This document shows positions 43,689 to 51,984 of a stretch of DNA of 64,000 nucleotides, in pieces; positions within the stretch are counted from its first letter, which is position 1; every line of letters begins with the position of its first letter. The position numbers and the translations under genes are program-made. Source of the stretch: Candidatus Poribacteria bacterium (GTDB lineage: Bacteria > Poribacteria > WGA-4E > GCA-2687025). The stretch covers positions 1 through 64,000 of the forward strand of contig JAPPNK010000030.1 of the NCBI GenBank assembly GCA_028818695.1, written 5' to 3'. The notes below the pieces were generated by a model, which was given only the letters and a program-made list of their open reading frames with translations, did not search any database and was not told the origin of the DNA.

Positions 43689-44300
43689 TCAGACGGAATC
43701 TTCATTCTCTCCCGCGCCCGGACGCAGCACTTCAACCTGCCGCGCCGAGACATATTCGCCCGCAAACGCATTGTAAGCGCGCGATTCCCATAATATGATG
43801 CCGAGAGTCTTGCCCGAATCGTCGCTGAAATCCCAGTAGTACAATGTTCGACCCGACGAATTCTTCGTCTCATGAAAAGTCGCCTCGCTCGCCTCTGACA
43901 GGCGGTAGAGAGCCCCTTCATACTCCGTCTCGCCGACGCCCTCGTCCGCAAACTGCTCCAAGAGATGCGGAGTCGTTCCCGTGTCGTTGAAATCGATCTC
44001 GATCGTCAACGACACCTCCTCGTCGTCGTCCGATTCCCACGTCATCCAGCGCACCTCGTTCTCGTCGCCGAGCAGTTTTGCCTCAAACCATTCCGCATTT
44101 CCGGACACATAGAGGCAGATCTGGTCGACCATATAATCGATGCCCAGGATCGTCAAAACGCCGCCTTTTTCTAGGTCGGAAAGTCCCCATTCTCGAAAAG
44201 CGGGCGCCTCTTCGCGCTTCGCTTCCTTCTTCCGCGCCGATGAAAAATACAACGTCAAAATGATGATGAGCGCAATCGCCGCAAGAATGATATACCTCAT
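43689..44300 (-). CDS. DUF4178 protein with N-terminal membrane anchor
   Basis: 203 residues. One N-terminal membrane helix (YIILAAIALIIILTLYF), then a DUF4178-type domain: GGVLTILGIDYMVDQICLYV, WFEAKLLGDENEVRWMTWES, and LYYWDFSDDSGKTLGIILWE with a conserved YEGALYRLSE. DUF4178 is typical of DUF350 and polyamine-synthase clusters; its activity is not known. Overlaps the upstream gene by four bases. Confidence 0.8.
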   Translation of the reverse strand: MRYIILAAIALIIILTLYFSSARKKEAKREEAPAFREWGLSDLEKGGVLTILGIDYMVDQICLYVSGNAEWFEAKLLGDENEVRWMTWESDDDEEVSLTIEIDFNDTGTTPHLLEQFADEGVGETEYEGALYRLSEASEATFHETKNSSGRTLYYWDFSDDSGKTLGIILWESRAYNAFAGEYVSARQVEVLRPGAGENEDSV

Positions 44301-45400
44301 TTGCCGAAGCTAAAGCCTCCTCCCCGATAACTGCTCCCGCTTGAACGGAACGTCGAGCTGGAGCGCGATGAACTGGAGCGCGACGATGTGGACGGGCGGT
44401 AGGTGGAGCGCGTCGATGTGGAACTTGGGCGCGTCGTTGTAGAGCGCGTGGAGGAGCTTCCGACCCTTGACGCCGAGCTGGACTGCCGGCGCACAAAGCT
44501 GGGCGGAGTCGTCCGTCTGGACGCCGAGCTGGACGCCGCATTCCCTTTGGAGGTTCGCATCGCGGACGACTGACGCCCCGCCGTCCGATACTTCGTCTGA
44601 GTCCGCGTTATATTGCGCCGCACCGTGACGTTCCGATTGACGCCCCCGTAATACCCGCCGTACCAGCCCCCGTACCATCCAGGTCCGTACCAGCCGTAGC
44701 GCGGACCGAACAGCACATCGCTAAAGAGCCGATACGCAAAGTAGGTCTCCATCCAGCTGTGTCTGCTGGCGGGGTAGGTCTCCCGATAATGCGTCGACGA
44801 ACCGGAGCCTGTGTAGAGATGCTGATTCGGCGCCGCGTCCACCGTGATCGACTTCGCCTGCTCGTCAAATGTCGCAGAGACGGCGCACAGCTCCACGCCC
44901 TCTTCGGCAATCTTCGACCAGTCGGTCGTCTGGTCGGTCGGGCTCGGGTCTTTCGGATGCTTCTCAGGGTCGGGTACCCGTATCGAATAGACCGCCGCCT
45001 CGTCGTCCACCGCTTCAGGAACGACGAGGACAGGATCGACGTTGTCGTCCTCGTTCAGATCAACCTGATAGTTCACATCAGGGTCCTCCATGATGCGCTG
45101 GCTGAGCGTCTGAACGACCTTTTGTTGAAACGCTGTCGTCTCCGGCTTCTCCGTCGGGGCAATCTCTTCAAGAATGGAGCGCAGCAGGTCCGGCAGGATC
45201 GCAGGGTTCAGATTGTCGGTCAGGTCGATCTTCGCCGTCACGCCTGAGCTGCCGACGCCGACGACGCCCTGATAGCGGGAGCTGGAAGGGGAGCGGGTAA
45301 CGGTCCGCTTCTTTCCCGCGTTCTCCAGCGCGCTGAAGATCCAAAGAATGACAACAAAGCCGATGCAAGCCGCCAAAATCCATTTCCAACGAATGTTCAT
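44297..45400 (-). CDS. Membrane protein with Ser/Thr/Arg-rich tail, DUF4178-cluster associated
   Basis: 367 residues. One N-terminal membrane helix (WILAACIGFVVILWIF, residues 7-22). The middle domain (about 45-220) is acidic and unrecognised, followed by a Gly/Tyr-rich patch (YGWYGPGWYGGWYGGYYGG). The last 90 residues are Ser/Thr/Arg low complexity ending SSYRGGGFSFGK. The first gene of the DUF4178-DUF350 run. The tail may bind polyanions or polymers (guess). Confidence 0.7.
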   Translation of the reverse strand: MNIRWKWILAACIGFVVILWIFSALENAGKKRTVTRSPSSSRYQGVVGVGSSGVTAKIDLTDNLNPAILPDLLRSILEEIAPTEKPETTAFQQKVVQTLSQRIMEDPDVNYQVDLNEDDNVDPVLVVPEAVDDEAAVYSIRVPDPEKHPKDPSPTDQTTDWSKIAEEGVELCAVSATFDEQAKSITVDAAPNQHLYTGSGSSTHYRETYPASRHSWMETYFAYRLFSDVLFGPRYGWYGPGWYGGWYGGYYGGVNRNVTVRRNITRTQTKYRTAGRQSSAMRTSKGNAASSSASRRTTPPSFVRRQSSSASRVGSSSTRSTTTRPSSTSTRSTYRPSTSSRSSSSRSSSTFRSSGSSYRGGGFSFGK

Positions 45401-45443
45401 CGTCTGCGCTCCCTGTTTTGTTTAAAACGTTCCCGCCCCTTTT

Positions 45444-46673
45444 CTAACGCCGTTTCAGTTCGCCCCAAGCGGTCGCCTGCTTCCCCGCGGGATCAACAGA
45501 AAGATATTGCTTCGTATTGTATTCTAGCCGCTGCGTCGCCGCAATGCCGAAGAAGAGCGTCCATCCCCCCGTCCGTTCGCTGCATTTCACCAGCACAGGG
45601 TTGGAGCCTCTGCGAAGCTCAATCGGAAAGTTCCGCGCATAGTCGCCTACGCCCTGATTGCCGGCATGCCGCTCAACCTGTTTGCCGTTCACCCATACCT
45701 TCGATGAATCGTCCGTTCCGATATATCCGCGCGCTTTCTGGGCGACCGGCGAAACGACATTGATATAGCCGTATGCCGTGTGGTCGTCCACATCTCCATT
45801 CGTGAGTCCAATTTCGGTCAACATGTTGTTCAGGTTGCCGCCCCCTGTCGGGGCGATCTTGCCTTCCGTCCATCTGTAGTCGCCGACCAGGCTCCCTTCG
45901 AGCGGACCCCACATGGCGATCTCTTTCTCCGTCACCCTTCCGCCAGACGCTTCATCCAGCGAGTCGACATCGGTGGAGTTCGCTCCGCCTTGGCCGGCAG
46001 CTGTCGGCGCGATCATCCAGAGATACGGACCTTCCAATTTAGGGGGAGGCGTCACATCCACCTCATCGGCGTAGTTGTCCAAGTTCGCCGTGTATTCTGC
46101 TTCGATTCCTACAGACAACGTCCAGCCGCCGCTGCGCTCGCTGCATTTTACCAGCAGCAGATTTTCACCCGCCTTCAAGTCCACCTTGAAATTGTCTAAG
46201 TAATTTTCGCCGCCCCCTCGGTTGACAGCGTTTCGATGCTTCTCGTCGCCGTTGAGCCAGACCTTGATCGAGTCGTCGCTGCCGACGCGCATCGTTACAT
46301 CGTTCTGCGCTCTCGGCGACTCGATTGCAATGAACCCGTACGCCGTGTGATCGTTCACATCCCCGTTTAACAAGCCGATCTGCGTCAGCATCGCATTGAC
46401 CTGCCCGTTAACCAACTCGCCTATCGTCCATCTCACACCGCCGACGTCTTCGTCTTGCATCGCGCCGTTCTGCGCGACATCCAGCTCCGTCACATCGCCG
46501 TTGGTTGCCGCGTCAAATGAATCGACATCGGTGGACGCTTGTCCTCCTTGATTCGCCGCAGTCGGATACACGACCCAGAGCCAGGGTCCAACTATTTTTT
46601 CCTGCGCCTGCGCGCCCATGGTCATCAGAAAACCGCATAGGGCAACGCCGCCCAGCGCCGTTCGCGCTCGCAT
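45444..46673 (-). CDS. Secreted two-repeat protein with WGELK tail
   Basis: 409 residues. Signal peptide (ALGGVALCGFLMTMGAQAQ). Two copies (about 27-205 and 214-398) of a domain opening with GPWLWVVYPTA/GPYLWMIAPTA and containing VGSDDSIKVWLNG or GTDDSSKVWVNG, LLLVKCSERSGGWTLSVGI or PVLVKCSERTGGWTLFFGI. It resembles a galactose-binding-like beta sandwich. The end SVDPAGKQATAWGELKRR is the tail shared with three other proteins. Same family as the gene at 46762. It lies 43 bases ahead of the DUF4178-cluster operon and could be read into it. Confidence 0.78.
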   Translation of the reverse strand: MRARTALGGVALCGFLMTMGAQAQEKIVGPWLWVVYPTAANQGGQASTDVDSFDAATNGDVTELDVAQNGAMQDEDVGGVRWTIGELVNGQVNAMLTQIGLLNGDVNDHTAYGFIAIESPRAQNDVTMRVGSDDSIKVWLNGDEKHRNAVNRGGGENYLDNFKVDLKAGENLLLVKCSERSGGWTLSVGIEAEYTANLDNYADEVDVTPPPKLEGPYLWMIAPTAAGQGGANSTDVDSLDEASGGRVTEKEIAMWGPLEGSLVGDYRWTEGKIAPTGGGNLNNMLTEIGLTNGDVDDHTAYGYINVVSPVAQKARGYIGTDDSSKVWVNGKQVERHAGNQGVGDYARNFPIELRRGSNPVLVKCSERTGGWTLFFGIAATQRLEYNTKQYLSVDPAGKQATAWGELKRR

Positions 46674-46704
46674 CGTTTCCTCATCTCTAAACGCTTAAAG
46701 AAGA

Positions 46705-46735
46705 GGGTAACGGAGAGAGGATCCCTCCGTTACCC
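46705..46735 (-). terminator. Terminator after the 46762-48012 gene
   Basis: GGGTAACGGAG (minus strand from 46735) pairs perfectly with CTCCGTTACCC (down to 46705), 11 base pairs, nine-base loop, followed on the minus strand by TCTTCTTT. It lies only 32 bases ahead of the next start codon, so it may act as a partial terminator. Confidence 0.65.
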
Positions 46736-46761
46736 GATTCGTTTTCAGAAACGCGAGCGGT

Positions 46762-48012
46762 TTACCGCTGCGCCTTGAGCGCCCCCCAGCTGGTCGTGGC
46801 TTTGCCTGCCGGGTCAACGCTTGTCGATGTCTGGAACTCAACCATCTCGTCCATCGCGGCGTAGAAGCTCCAGCCGCCGCCGCCTTCCGTCACCTTCATC
46901 AAGACGCGGTTGTAGCCCGCCTGAAGCGTGACAGGGAACGCGTCTATAACATCGCTGGCGCCCCGCCCAACAGCGTGCGTCCAGACGACTTCGCCGTTCA
47001 GCCAGACCTTCACCGAGTCGTCGCTGCCGACATGCATGACCGTTTCCATGCGCTGTCCGACATCGAAGACGATATAGCCGTAGAGGCCGACGTTGTTGAG
47101 GTCCGCGTTCTCCGTGAATCCGAGATCAACCGCCAGGGCGTTCGCGTTGCCATTGGGATTGTCAGCAGTGTTCGTGTATTCGGTGGCGATTTCGCCCGCC
47201 GTCCATTCCAGGTCGCCCACTTTGGCGCCTTCTCGCGCGCCGCGGTTGGCGATGTCTTCTTCCGTCACCGCGCCGCCGCTCGCTTCAGCAAGCAGGTCGA
47301 TATCAATCGCTTGCGGGCCGTTCAGTCCGCCTGACAGGGCAATCATCCAGAGCCAGGGGCCGGCGATGTTTTCGCCTGGGACGGAATCGAGGACAGGGTC
47401 GCGCATATATTCGACGCCGCCTGCCGTGAAGTCAGCGTTGATGCCGAAGTGCATGCCCCATCCGCCGACTCCCTCGCTCACCTTCACCAGCACACGGTTC
47501 ATCCCAGCTTTCAGGCTGACGCGGACACTTTCCTGATAGCGCGCGCGTCCGCGGTTCGCCGCGACCTCCTGGACAACCTCGCCGTTGAGCCAGACCTTGA
47601 TCGCGTCGTCGCTTCCGGTGGAGAGGAGGACGTTCTCCTGCGCGGACGGCGAATCAAGATCAATCAGCGCGTAGGAGCTGACGCGATCCAAGCCGGCGTT
47701 GTCCGTAACGCCGGCTTCAACGAGCATCGCGTTGATGTCGCCGTTGTCGGGCAGCGCGATCGATGTCCATGCGTAGTCGCCGACCTGGTCGCCCTCATTG
47801 GCGCCGTTTACGGCGACGCCGTCTTCGGTGACGGCGCCGTCGGTCGCGATGGAGAGCTGATCAATGACGATCGCTTCCGATCCGTTCATGCCGTCTTCCG
47901 TCGGGGCGATGACCCACAGGTACGGACCCGACAGCTGCGTCTGGGCATGCGCAAGTCCCCCCGCCAGCGCCAGTCCGAGCGCCAGCGCAAAATATCGCTT
48001 GAATGCTTTCAT
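46762..48012 (-). CDS. Secreted two-repeat protein with WGALK tail
   Basis: 416 residues from the ATG at 48012 (GAAGGAAC upstream), giving a clean signal peptide (YFALALGLALAGGLAHAQ). Two copies of the same domain as in the 45444 gene (GPYLWVIAPTE, GSDDAIKVWLNGEV, VLVKVSEGVGGWGMHFGI; GPWLWMIALSG, GSDDSVKVWLNGEV, VLMKVTEGGGGWSFYAAM). Tail SVDPAGKATTSWGALKAQR. Function unknown; exported. It has its own strong promoter and a leader of about 135 bases. Confidence 0.8.
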   Translation of the reverse strand: MKAFKRYFALALGLALAGGLAHAQTQLSGPYLWVIAPTEDGMNGSEAIVIDQLSIATDGAVTEDGVAVNGANEGDQVGDYAWTSIALPDNGDINAMLVEAGVTDNAGLDRVSSYALIDLDSPSAQENVLLSTGSDDAIKVWLNGEVVQEVAANRGRARYQESVRVSLKAGMNRVLVKVSEGVGGWGMHFGINADFTAGGVEYMRDPVLDSVPGENIAGPWLWMIALSGGLNGPQAIDIDLLAEASGGAVTEEDIANRGAREGAKVGDLEWTAGEIATEYTNTADNPNGNANALAVDLGFTENADLNNVGLYGYIVFDVGQRMETVMHVGSDDSVKVWLNGEVVWTHAVGRGASDVIDAFPVTLQAGYNRVLMKVTEGGGGWSFYAAMDEMVEFQTSTSVDPAGKATTSWGALKAQR

Positions 48013-48083
48013 GACATTGTTCCTTCGCTTGAAGTGATATAACCAAAACGAAACCAGCGCATACCGCGCCGATTTTTTCACTC

Positions 48084-48111
48084 GCTCAAACCTTATCACA
48101 ACGATTTGAGC
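48084..48111. promoter_or_regulatory. Inverted repeat in the leader of the 46762-48012 gene
   Basis: GCTCAAA (48084-48090), 14 bases, TTTGAGC (48105-48111). It lies between the minus-strand promoter and the start codon, so it could be an operator or an RNA hairpin. Confidence 0.35.
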
Positions 48112-48155
48112 CGTGCAACCGCTATTATCGCCTTTTCAGGCAAAAATGCAACCCT

Positions 48156-48183
48156 ATTATACACGGATTCTGAAAAACGTCAA
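48156..48183 (-). promoter_or_regulatory. sigma70-type promoter of the 46762-48012 gene
   Basis: Minus strand TTGACG (48183-48178), 16-base spacer, TATAAT (48161-48156). Confidence 0.65.
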
Positions 48184-48301
48184 GAATACGAGTCAAACGG
48201 CGCCCTAACCTTCCCGGTGGAGCTCGGATTTGTAACGGAGAAACCGTCCACATTCGCGTTCCGATTGGTCCCAACTTAAGCCTTGAGGTCAGCCCTTCCG
48301 T

Positions 48302-48330
48302 TTGACCTGAGCGAGAATCCCGTGTAACAT
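48302..48330 (+). promoter_or_regulatory. sigma70-type promoter of pfk-recD2
   Basis: TTGACC (48302-48307), 17-base spacer, TAACAT (48325-48330); transcription start expected near 48337, gene start 48376. Confidence 0.55.
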
Positions 48331-48375
48331 ACTCCATGCTTTCTTGGCGACCCATGCAGTCTGGAGATGCGGCAT

Positions 48376-49563
48376 ATGGCGAAGGGACGGATCGGCGTGA
48401 TGACCGGCGGAGGCGACACCACCGCTCTCAACGCGACCTTGAAAGGCGTTGCTCTTGAAGTCGAAAAAGCGGGATGCGAAACGATCGGGATTCAGTGGGG
48501 ATGGGCGGGAATGCTCAGCGGCGGAACCGCCGTCAAACTTCCCGCGGACGCCATCGACGAAAACAGAGGCGGAACGATCATCCGAAGCTCCCGAACAAAC
48601 CTGCGCAAAGTGGAAAACGGAATGGAGCAGGCGGTTCAGCGCATCGCCGACCTGAAACTGGACGGATTTGTCGCTATCGGCGGAGACGACACGCTCACCG
48701 TTGGAACCGCCCTCGGCGAAGCAGCCCATTCAACTCCCGTCAACTGCGTCACCAAAACCATCGACAACGATGTCGGAGCCAACGCCCCCGCCGACCAGCC
48801 GCTCAACTTTGAACAGATTAAAAATTACTACTGCCCAGGCTTCATCACCGCCGCTCAATGGCTCGGAGTACAGACCGCCGCCCTGCGCACCACCGCATAC
48901 TCTCACGGACGGATCATGGCGCTGGAAACGATGGGCAGAACGGCGGGCTGGCTCGCGCTCTCAACCGCCTACGGATGCCCGGACGCCATCGTACTGCCGG
49001 AGGTGAAAACGGACATCAGCAAGCTGGCGGAGATCGCCGCGGAGGCGTATGAACGGCAGAAGCATGCCGTCATCGTCATCGCAGAAGGCGCCGAATTTGA
49101 AGGCGCCGAGCAGCGCGGCGATGGAGAGGTGGACGCCTTTGGACATAAAAAGCTGGAAGGCAGCTCCGCATGGGCGGCGGAGCAGGTCAAAGAGAGCCTG
49201 GGCGGCGTTGTCGTCAACCACGTTATTCCCGCCTACCTGCAGCGGTGCGGCTCCCCCCGCCCGCTCGACAGGGACATGGCGATACAGCTGGGGCGCGAAG
49301 CCGCAAAAGCGACGCTCGAAGGACGGCGCAACGCGGTCGCCTGCCCAATGCGCTACGGCGATTCGCTCCGCGCGCAAATGCTTCCCATAAACGAGGCGCT
49401 GGTGCGCCGCGTCGACGGCGCCATCGTTCCGCGCGTTGTGGACGAACGGCTCTACGACGCCGAACGCCTGCGCATCAACGACGCCGGCTGGGAATACTTC
49501 CGCCCGCTGCTGGGCGAGCCGGACGCGCCGTACGAGAGCGCCGCTTTAGAACCCGTTTCATGA
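48376..49563 (+). CDS. pfp: 6-phosphofructokinase, probably pyrophosphate-dependent
   Basis: 395 residues from the ATG at 48376, nine bases after GGAG; ATG 48367 is too close to that site. Glycolytic phosphofructokinase of the PfkA superfamily, with IGVMTGGGDTTALNA at the N-terminus. At the phosphoryl-donor site it has GGDD (residues 102-105), not the GGDG of ATP enzymes, and TKTIDND, whose Lys replaces the Gly of ATP enzymes. Both changes are the known marks of PPi-dependent enzymes. Other motifs: ETMGRTAGWLAL and a long IVIAEGAEF strand. RecD2 follows by 35 bases. Confidence 0.86.
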   Translation: MAKGRIGVMTGGGDTTALNATLKGVALEVEKAGCETIGIQWGWAGMLSGGTAVKLPADAIDENRGGTIIRSSRTNLRKVENGMEQAVQRIADLKLDGFVAIGGDDTLTVGTALGEAAHSTPVNCVTKTIDNDVGANAPADQPLNFEQIKNYYCPGFITAAQWLGVQTAALRTTAYSHGRIMALETMGRTAGWLALSTAYGCPDAIVLPEVKTDISKLAEIAAEAYERQKHAVIVIAEGAEFEGAEQRGDGEVDAFGHKKLEGSSAWAAEQVKESLGGVVVNHVIPAYLQRCGSPRPLDRDMAIQLGREAAKATLEGRRNAVACPMRYGDSLRAQMLPINEALVRRVDGAIVPRVVDERLYDAERLRINDAGWEYFRPLLGEPDAPYESAALEPVS

Positions 49564-49598
49564 CGTCTGACCGCGAGTGAAGACGGACGGCGAACGCT

Positions 49599-51785
49599 AT
49601 GGAAACCCTTGAAGCCACCATCGAAGACATCACCTATCACAACCCCGAAAACGGGTATTTCGTTGGTCGGCTTTCGGCGAGGGGTCAGCCGAGGTTCACC
49701 GCCGTTGGAACGCTCATGAACGCGCAGCAGGGCGCTCGGCTTTCCATCGAGGGCGGCTGGATGGAGCATCCGACCTACGGGCGTCAGTTCAAGTTTGAAA
49801 AGGCGCGCCTGATTGAACAGACGCCGCTGGACGCCTTGCGCTCCTATCTTGCGTCGGGCGCTGTGCCGGGCGTCGGTCCCGTCATTGCCGAGGCGATACT
49901 GAACCGCTTTGGCGATCAGACGCAGGAGATCCTCTCAAACGACCCGAGGCGGCTCATAGAGGTGCCCGGCGTCGGCCCCGCTTCAGCCAAAAAAATCGCC
50001 GCCGCTTGGAAAGAGAATCAGAGCTGGCTGGGCGCGGCGCTGTTGATGCATACGATACGGCTAAGCGAGCGGGTCAGCGCCGCCGTGCATAAAAAATACG
50101 GGGACGACGCGGAGGCGGTCATCCGCGACAACCCGTATCGGCTTGTGGAGGACAATCTAGGCGTTTCCTTCTCCGCCGCCGACTCGATCGCTCAACAGCT
50201 CGGTTTTGGGCTGGATTCGCTGCAGCGTTTCGCCGCCGGGGTGGAACACGCGCTGACCGACATCGCGCGGGACGGGCATGTCTATGCGGAGCGGGAGGAG
50301 ACGCAAAAGCGCGCCTCCAAACTTCTCGGCGCCGAGCTGGAGAGCCTTGACGAGCCGCTGAAAGACCTTGAACAGCGAAAGCGCGTCGTCGTAGAGGAAG
50401 AAGAGGGCGGGCGAATCTATCTGCGCTTTTTATACGACGCCGAGAGTCGGGTCGCGCGTCAAATGCGCGCGCTGACAAAGGCGTCCAAAACGCCCGCGCA
50501 GAAAAGAGCGGTACAAAAAGCGCTCGCAAAGATCGAAAAACAGCTCGGCATTCAATTTTCGGAGAAGCAGCGCGAGGCTGTCCATGCCGCCGCCGTTCAT
50601 CCGATACTCATTTTAACAGGCGGACCCGGCACCGGGAAAACAACCGCCGTCCGCGCCGTCTTGAGCCTGTACCAAGCGCTCAAAATGGAGGTTGAGCTGT
50701 GCGCCCCGACGGGACGCGCCGCCAAACGGCTCTCCGAAGTGACCGGCGCGCCCGCAAGTACCATCCACCGCCTCCTGCGATACTCGCCCGCCGACGGCGA
50801 CTTCTACTTCCACGCCGGCAACCCGCTCAAACTGGACGCGCTCATCGTGGACGAAACCTCCATGATCGACATCCTGCTCATGAAAGACCTGCTGGACGCC
50901 GTCCCCGCCGGCGCGAGGCTCGTCTTTGTGGGCGATGTCGACCAGCTGCCTTCCGTCGGGCCGGGGAATGTACTAAAGGACGTCATACGATCTGAAGCGG
51001 CGCATGTTGTGGAGCTTGACCAGATCTTCCGCCAGGCGCAGGGGAGCCTCATCGTCACAAACGCGCACCGCGTCAACCGAGGCGACGAGCCTGAATTCGG
51101 CGGCAATGAGAACCGCGACTGCTTCTTTGTACAGGCGGACGACCTGGACGAGGCAGAATCGCTCATCGTTGAATTTTGCCAAACGCGCCTGCCGGACAGA
51201 TTCGGCTTCGACCCCGCCGCCGACATCCAAGCGATCGCGCCGATGCGCAGGGGGAAGCTCAGTACCGAAACGCTGAACGAGAAGCTGCAAAAGGCGCTGA
51301 ACGGGGACGGGGCGCAGGCGCCCATCGGAGGCGGACGGTTCCATATCGGCGACAAGGTGATGCAGATACGCAACAACTACAACAAGGAGGTGTTCAACGG
51401 CGACATCGGCTTCATCAACCGGTTCAACCGGCAGAAGCGGACGCTTGCCGTGCGCTACCCCGATCGGCTTGTGGAATACCGCGCCTCGGAGTTGGCGGAG
51501 TTGACGCATGCGTACGCCGTCACGGTTCACAAGTCGCAGGGGTGTCAGTTTCCGGCGGTCGCGCTCGCGCTCCACACGCGCCACTATATGCTGCTTCAAC
51601 GCAACCTGCTTTACACGGCGATCACGCGGGCGCAGCGTCTGCTGCTGATTGTCGGGTCGGCGAAGGCGCTGCGCATCGCCGTGGAGCGCGCCGATGTGTC
51701 GCAGCGCAACACGCGCCTCGTCGAACGCATCAAGGCGGTTCCCGTCTTCGGCAAGGCGGGGGCGGCGTTCAAGATCAAGCCGTAG
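49599..51785 (+). CDS. recD2: RecD2-type DNA helicase
   Basis: 728 residues, the usual length of RecD2 (the form not in RecBCD). The N-terminal part has an OB-like region (FVGRLSARGQPRFTAVGTL) and tandem helix-hairpin-helix motifs (GVGPVIAEAIL, VPGVGPASAKKIA). The SF1B helicase motor has Walker A GGPGTGKTT (341-348), Walker B ALIVDETSMID, VFVGDVDQLPSVGPG, and the C-terminal THAYAVTVHKSQGCQFPAV and LLYTAITRAQRLLLIVG. It unwinds DNA 5' to 3' in repair or replication-stress roles. Member of the pfk transcription unit by proximity. Confidence 0.93.
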   Translation: METLEATIEDITYHNPENGYFVGRLSARGQPRFTAVGTLMNAQQGARLSIEGGWMEHPTYGRQFKFEKARLIEQTPLDALRSYLASGAVPGVGPVIAEAILNRFGDQTQEILSNDPRRLIEVPGVGPASAKKIAAAWKENQSWLGAALLMHTIRLSERVSAAVHKKYGDDAEAVIRDNPYRLVEDNLGVSFSAADSIAQQLGFGLDSLQRFAAGVEHALTDIARDGHVYAEREETQKRASKLLGAELESLDEPLKDLEQRKRVVVEEEEGGRIYLRFLYDAESRVARQMRALTKASKTPAQKRAVQKALAKIEKQLGIQFSEKQREAVHAAAVHPILILTGGPGTGKTTAVRAVLSLYQALKMEVELCAPTGRAAKRLSEVTGAPASTIHRLLRYSPADGDFYFHAGNPLKLDALIVDETSMIDILLMKDLLDAVPAGARLVFVGDVDQLPSVGPGNVLKDVIRSEAAHVVELDQIFRQAQGSLIVTNAHRVNRGDEPEFGGNENRDCFFVQADDLDEAESLIVEFCQTRLPDRFGFDPAADIQAIAPMRRGKLSTETLNEKLQKALNGDGAQAPIGGGRFHIGDKVMQIRNNYNKEVFNGDIGFINRFNRQKRTLAVRYPDRLVEYRASELAELTHAYAVTVHKSQGCQFPAVALALHTRHYMLLQRNLLYTAITRAQRLLLIVGSAKALRIAVERADVSQRNTRLVERIKAVPVFGKAGAAFKIKP

Positions 51786-51900
51786 CCCGCTCTGCCTTTA
51801 ATAACCGCCTGTCGTCATTTCCCCGTAAGCGGGAACCCAGAGTCCTTGAACAAGGGACGAATATGAATTTATCGTTTGCTAAGACGCGGTACTGCCGCAG

Positions 51901-51929
51901 TTGACGTCGGAAAAACCGTACTCTATAAT
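51901..51929 (+). promoter_or_regulatory. Consensus sigma70 promoter of the OmpA-like lipoprotein gene
   Basis: TTGACG (51901-51906), exactly 17 bases, TATAAT (51924-51929). Leader of about 50 bases to the ATG at 51985. The stretch 51812-51844 upstream holds a short relative of the CCCGC palindrome repeat. Confidence 0.8.
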
Positions 51930-51984
51930 TGCAACATGGACGTCTGTCAGTGTTTCGGTTTTTACCGGTTTAGGAAGGATACTC

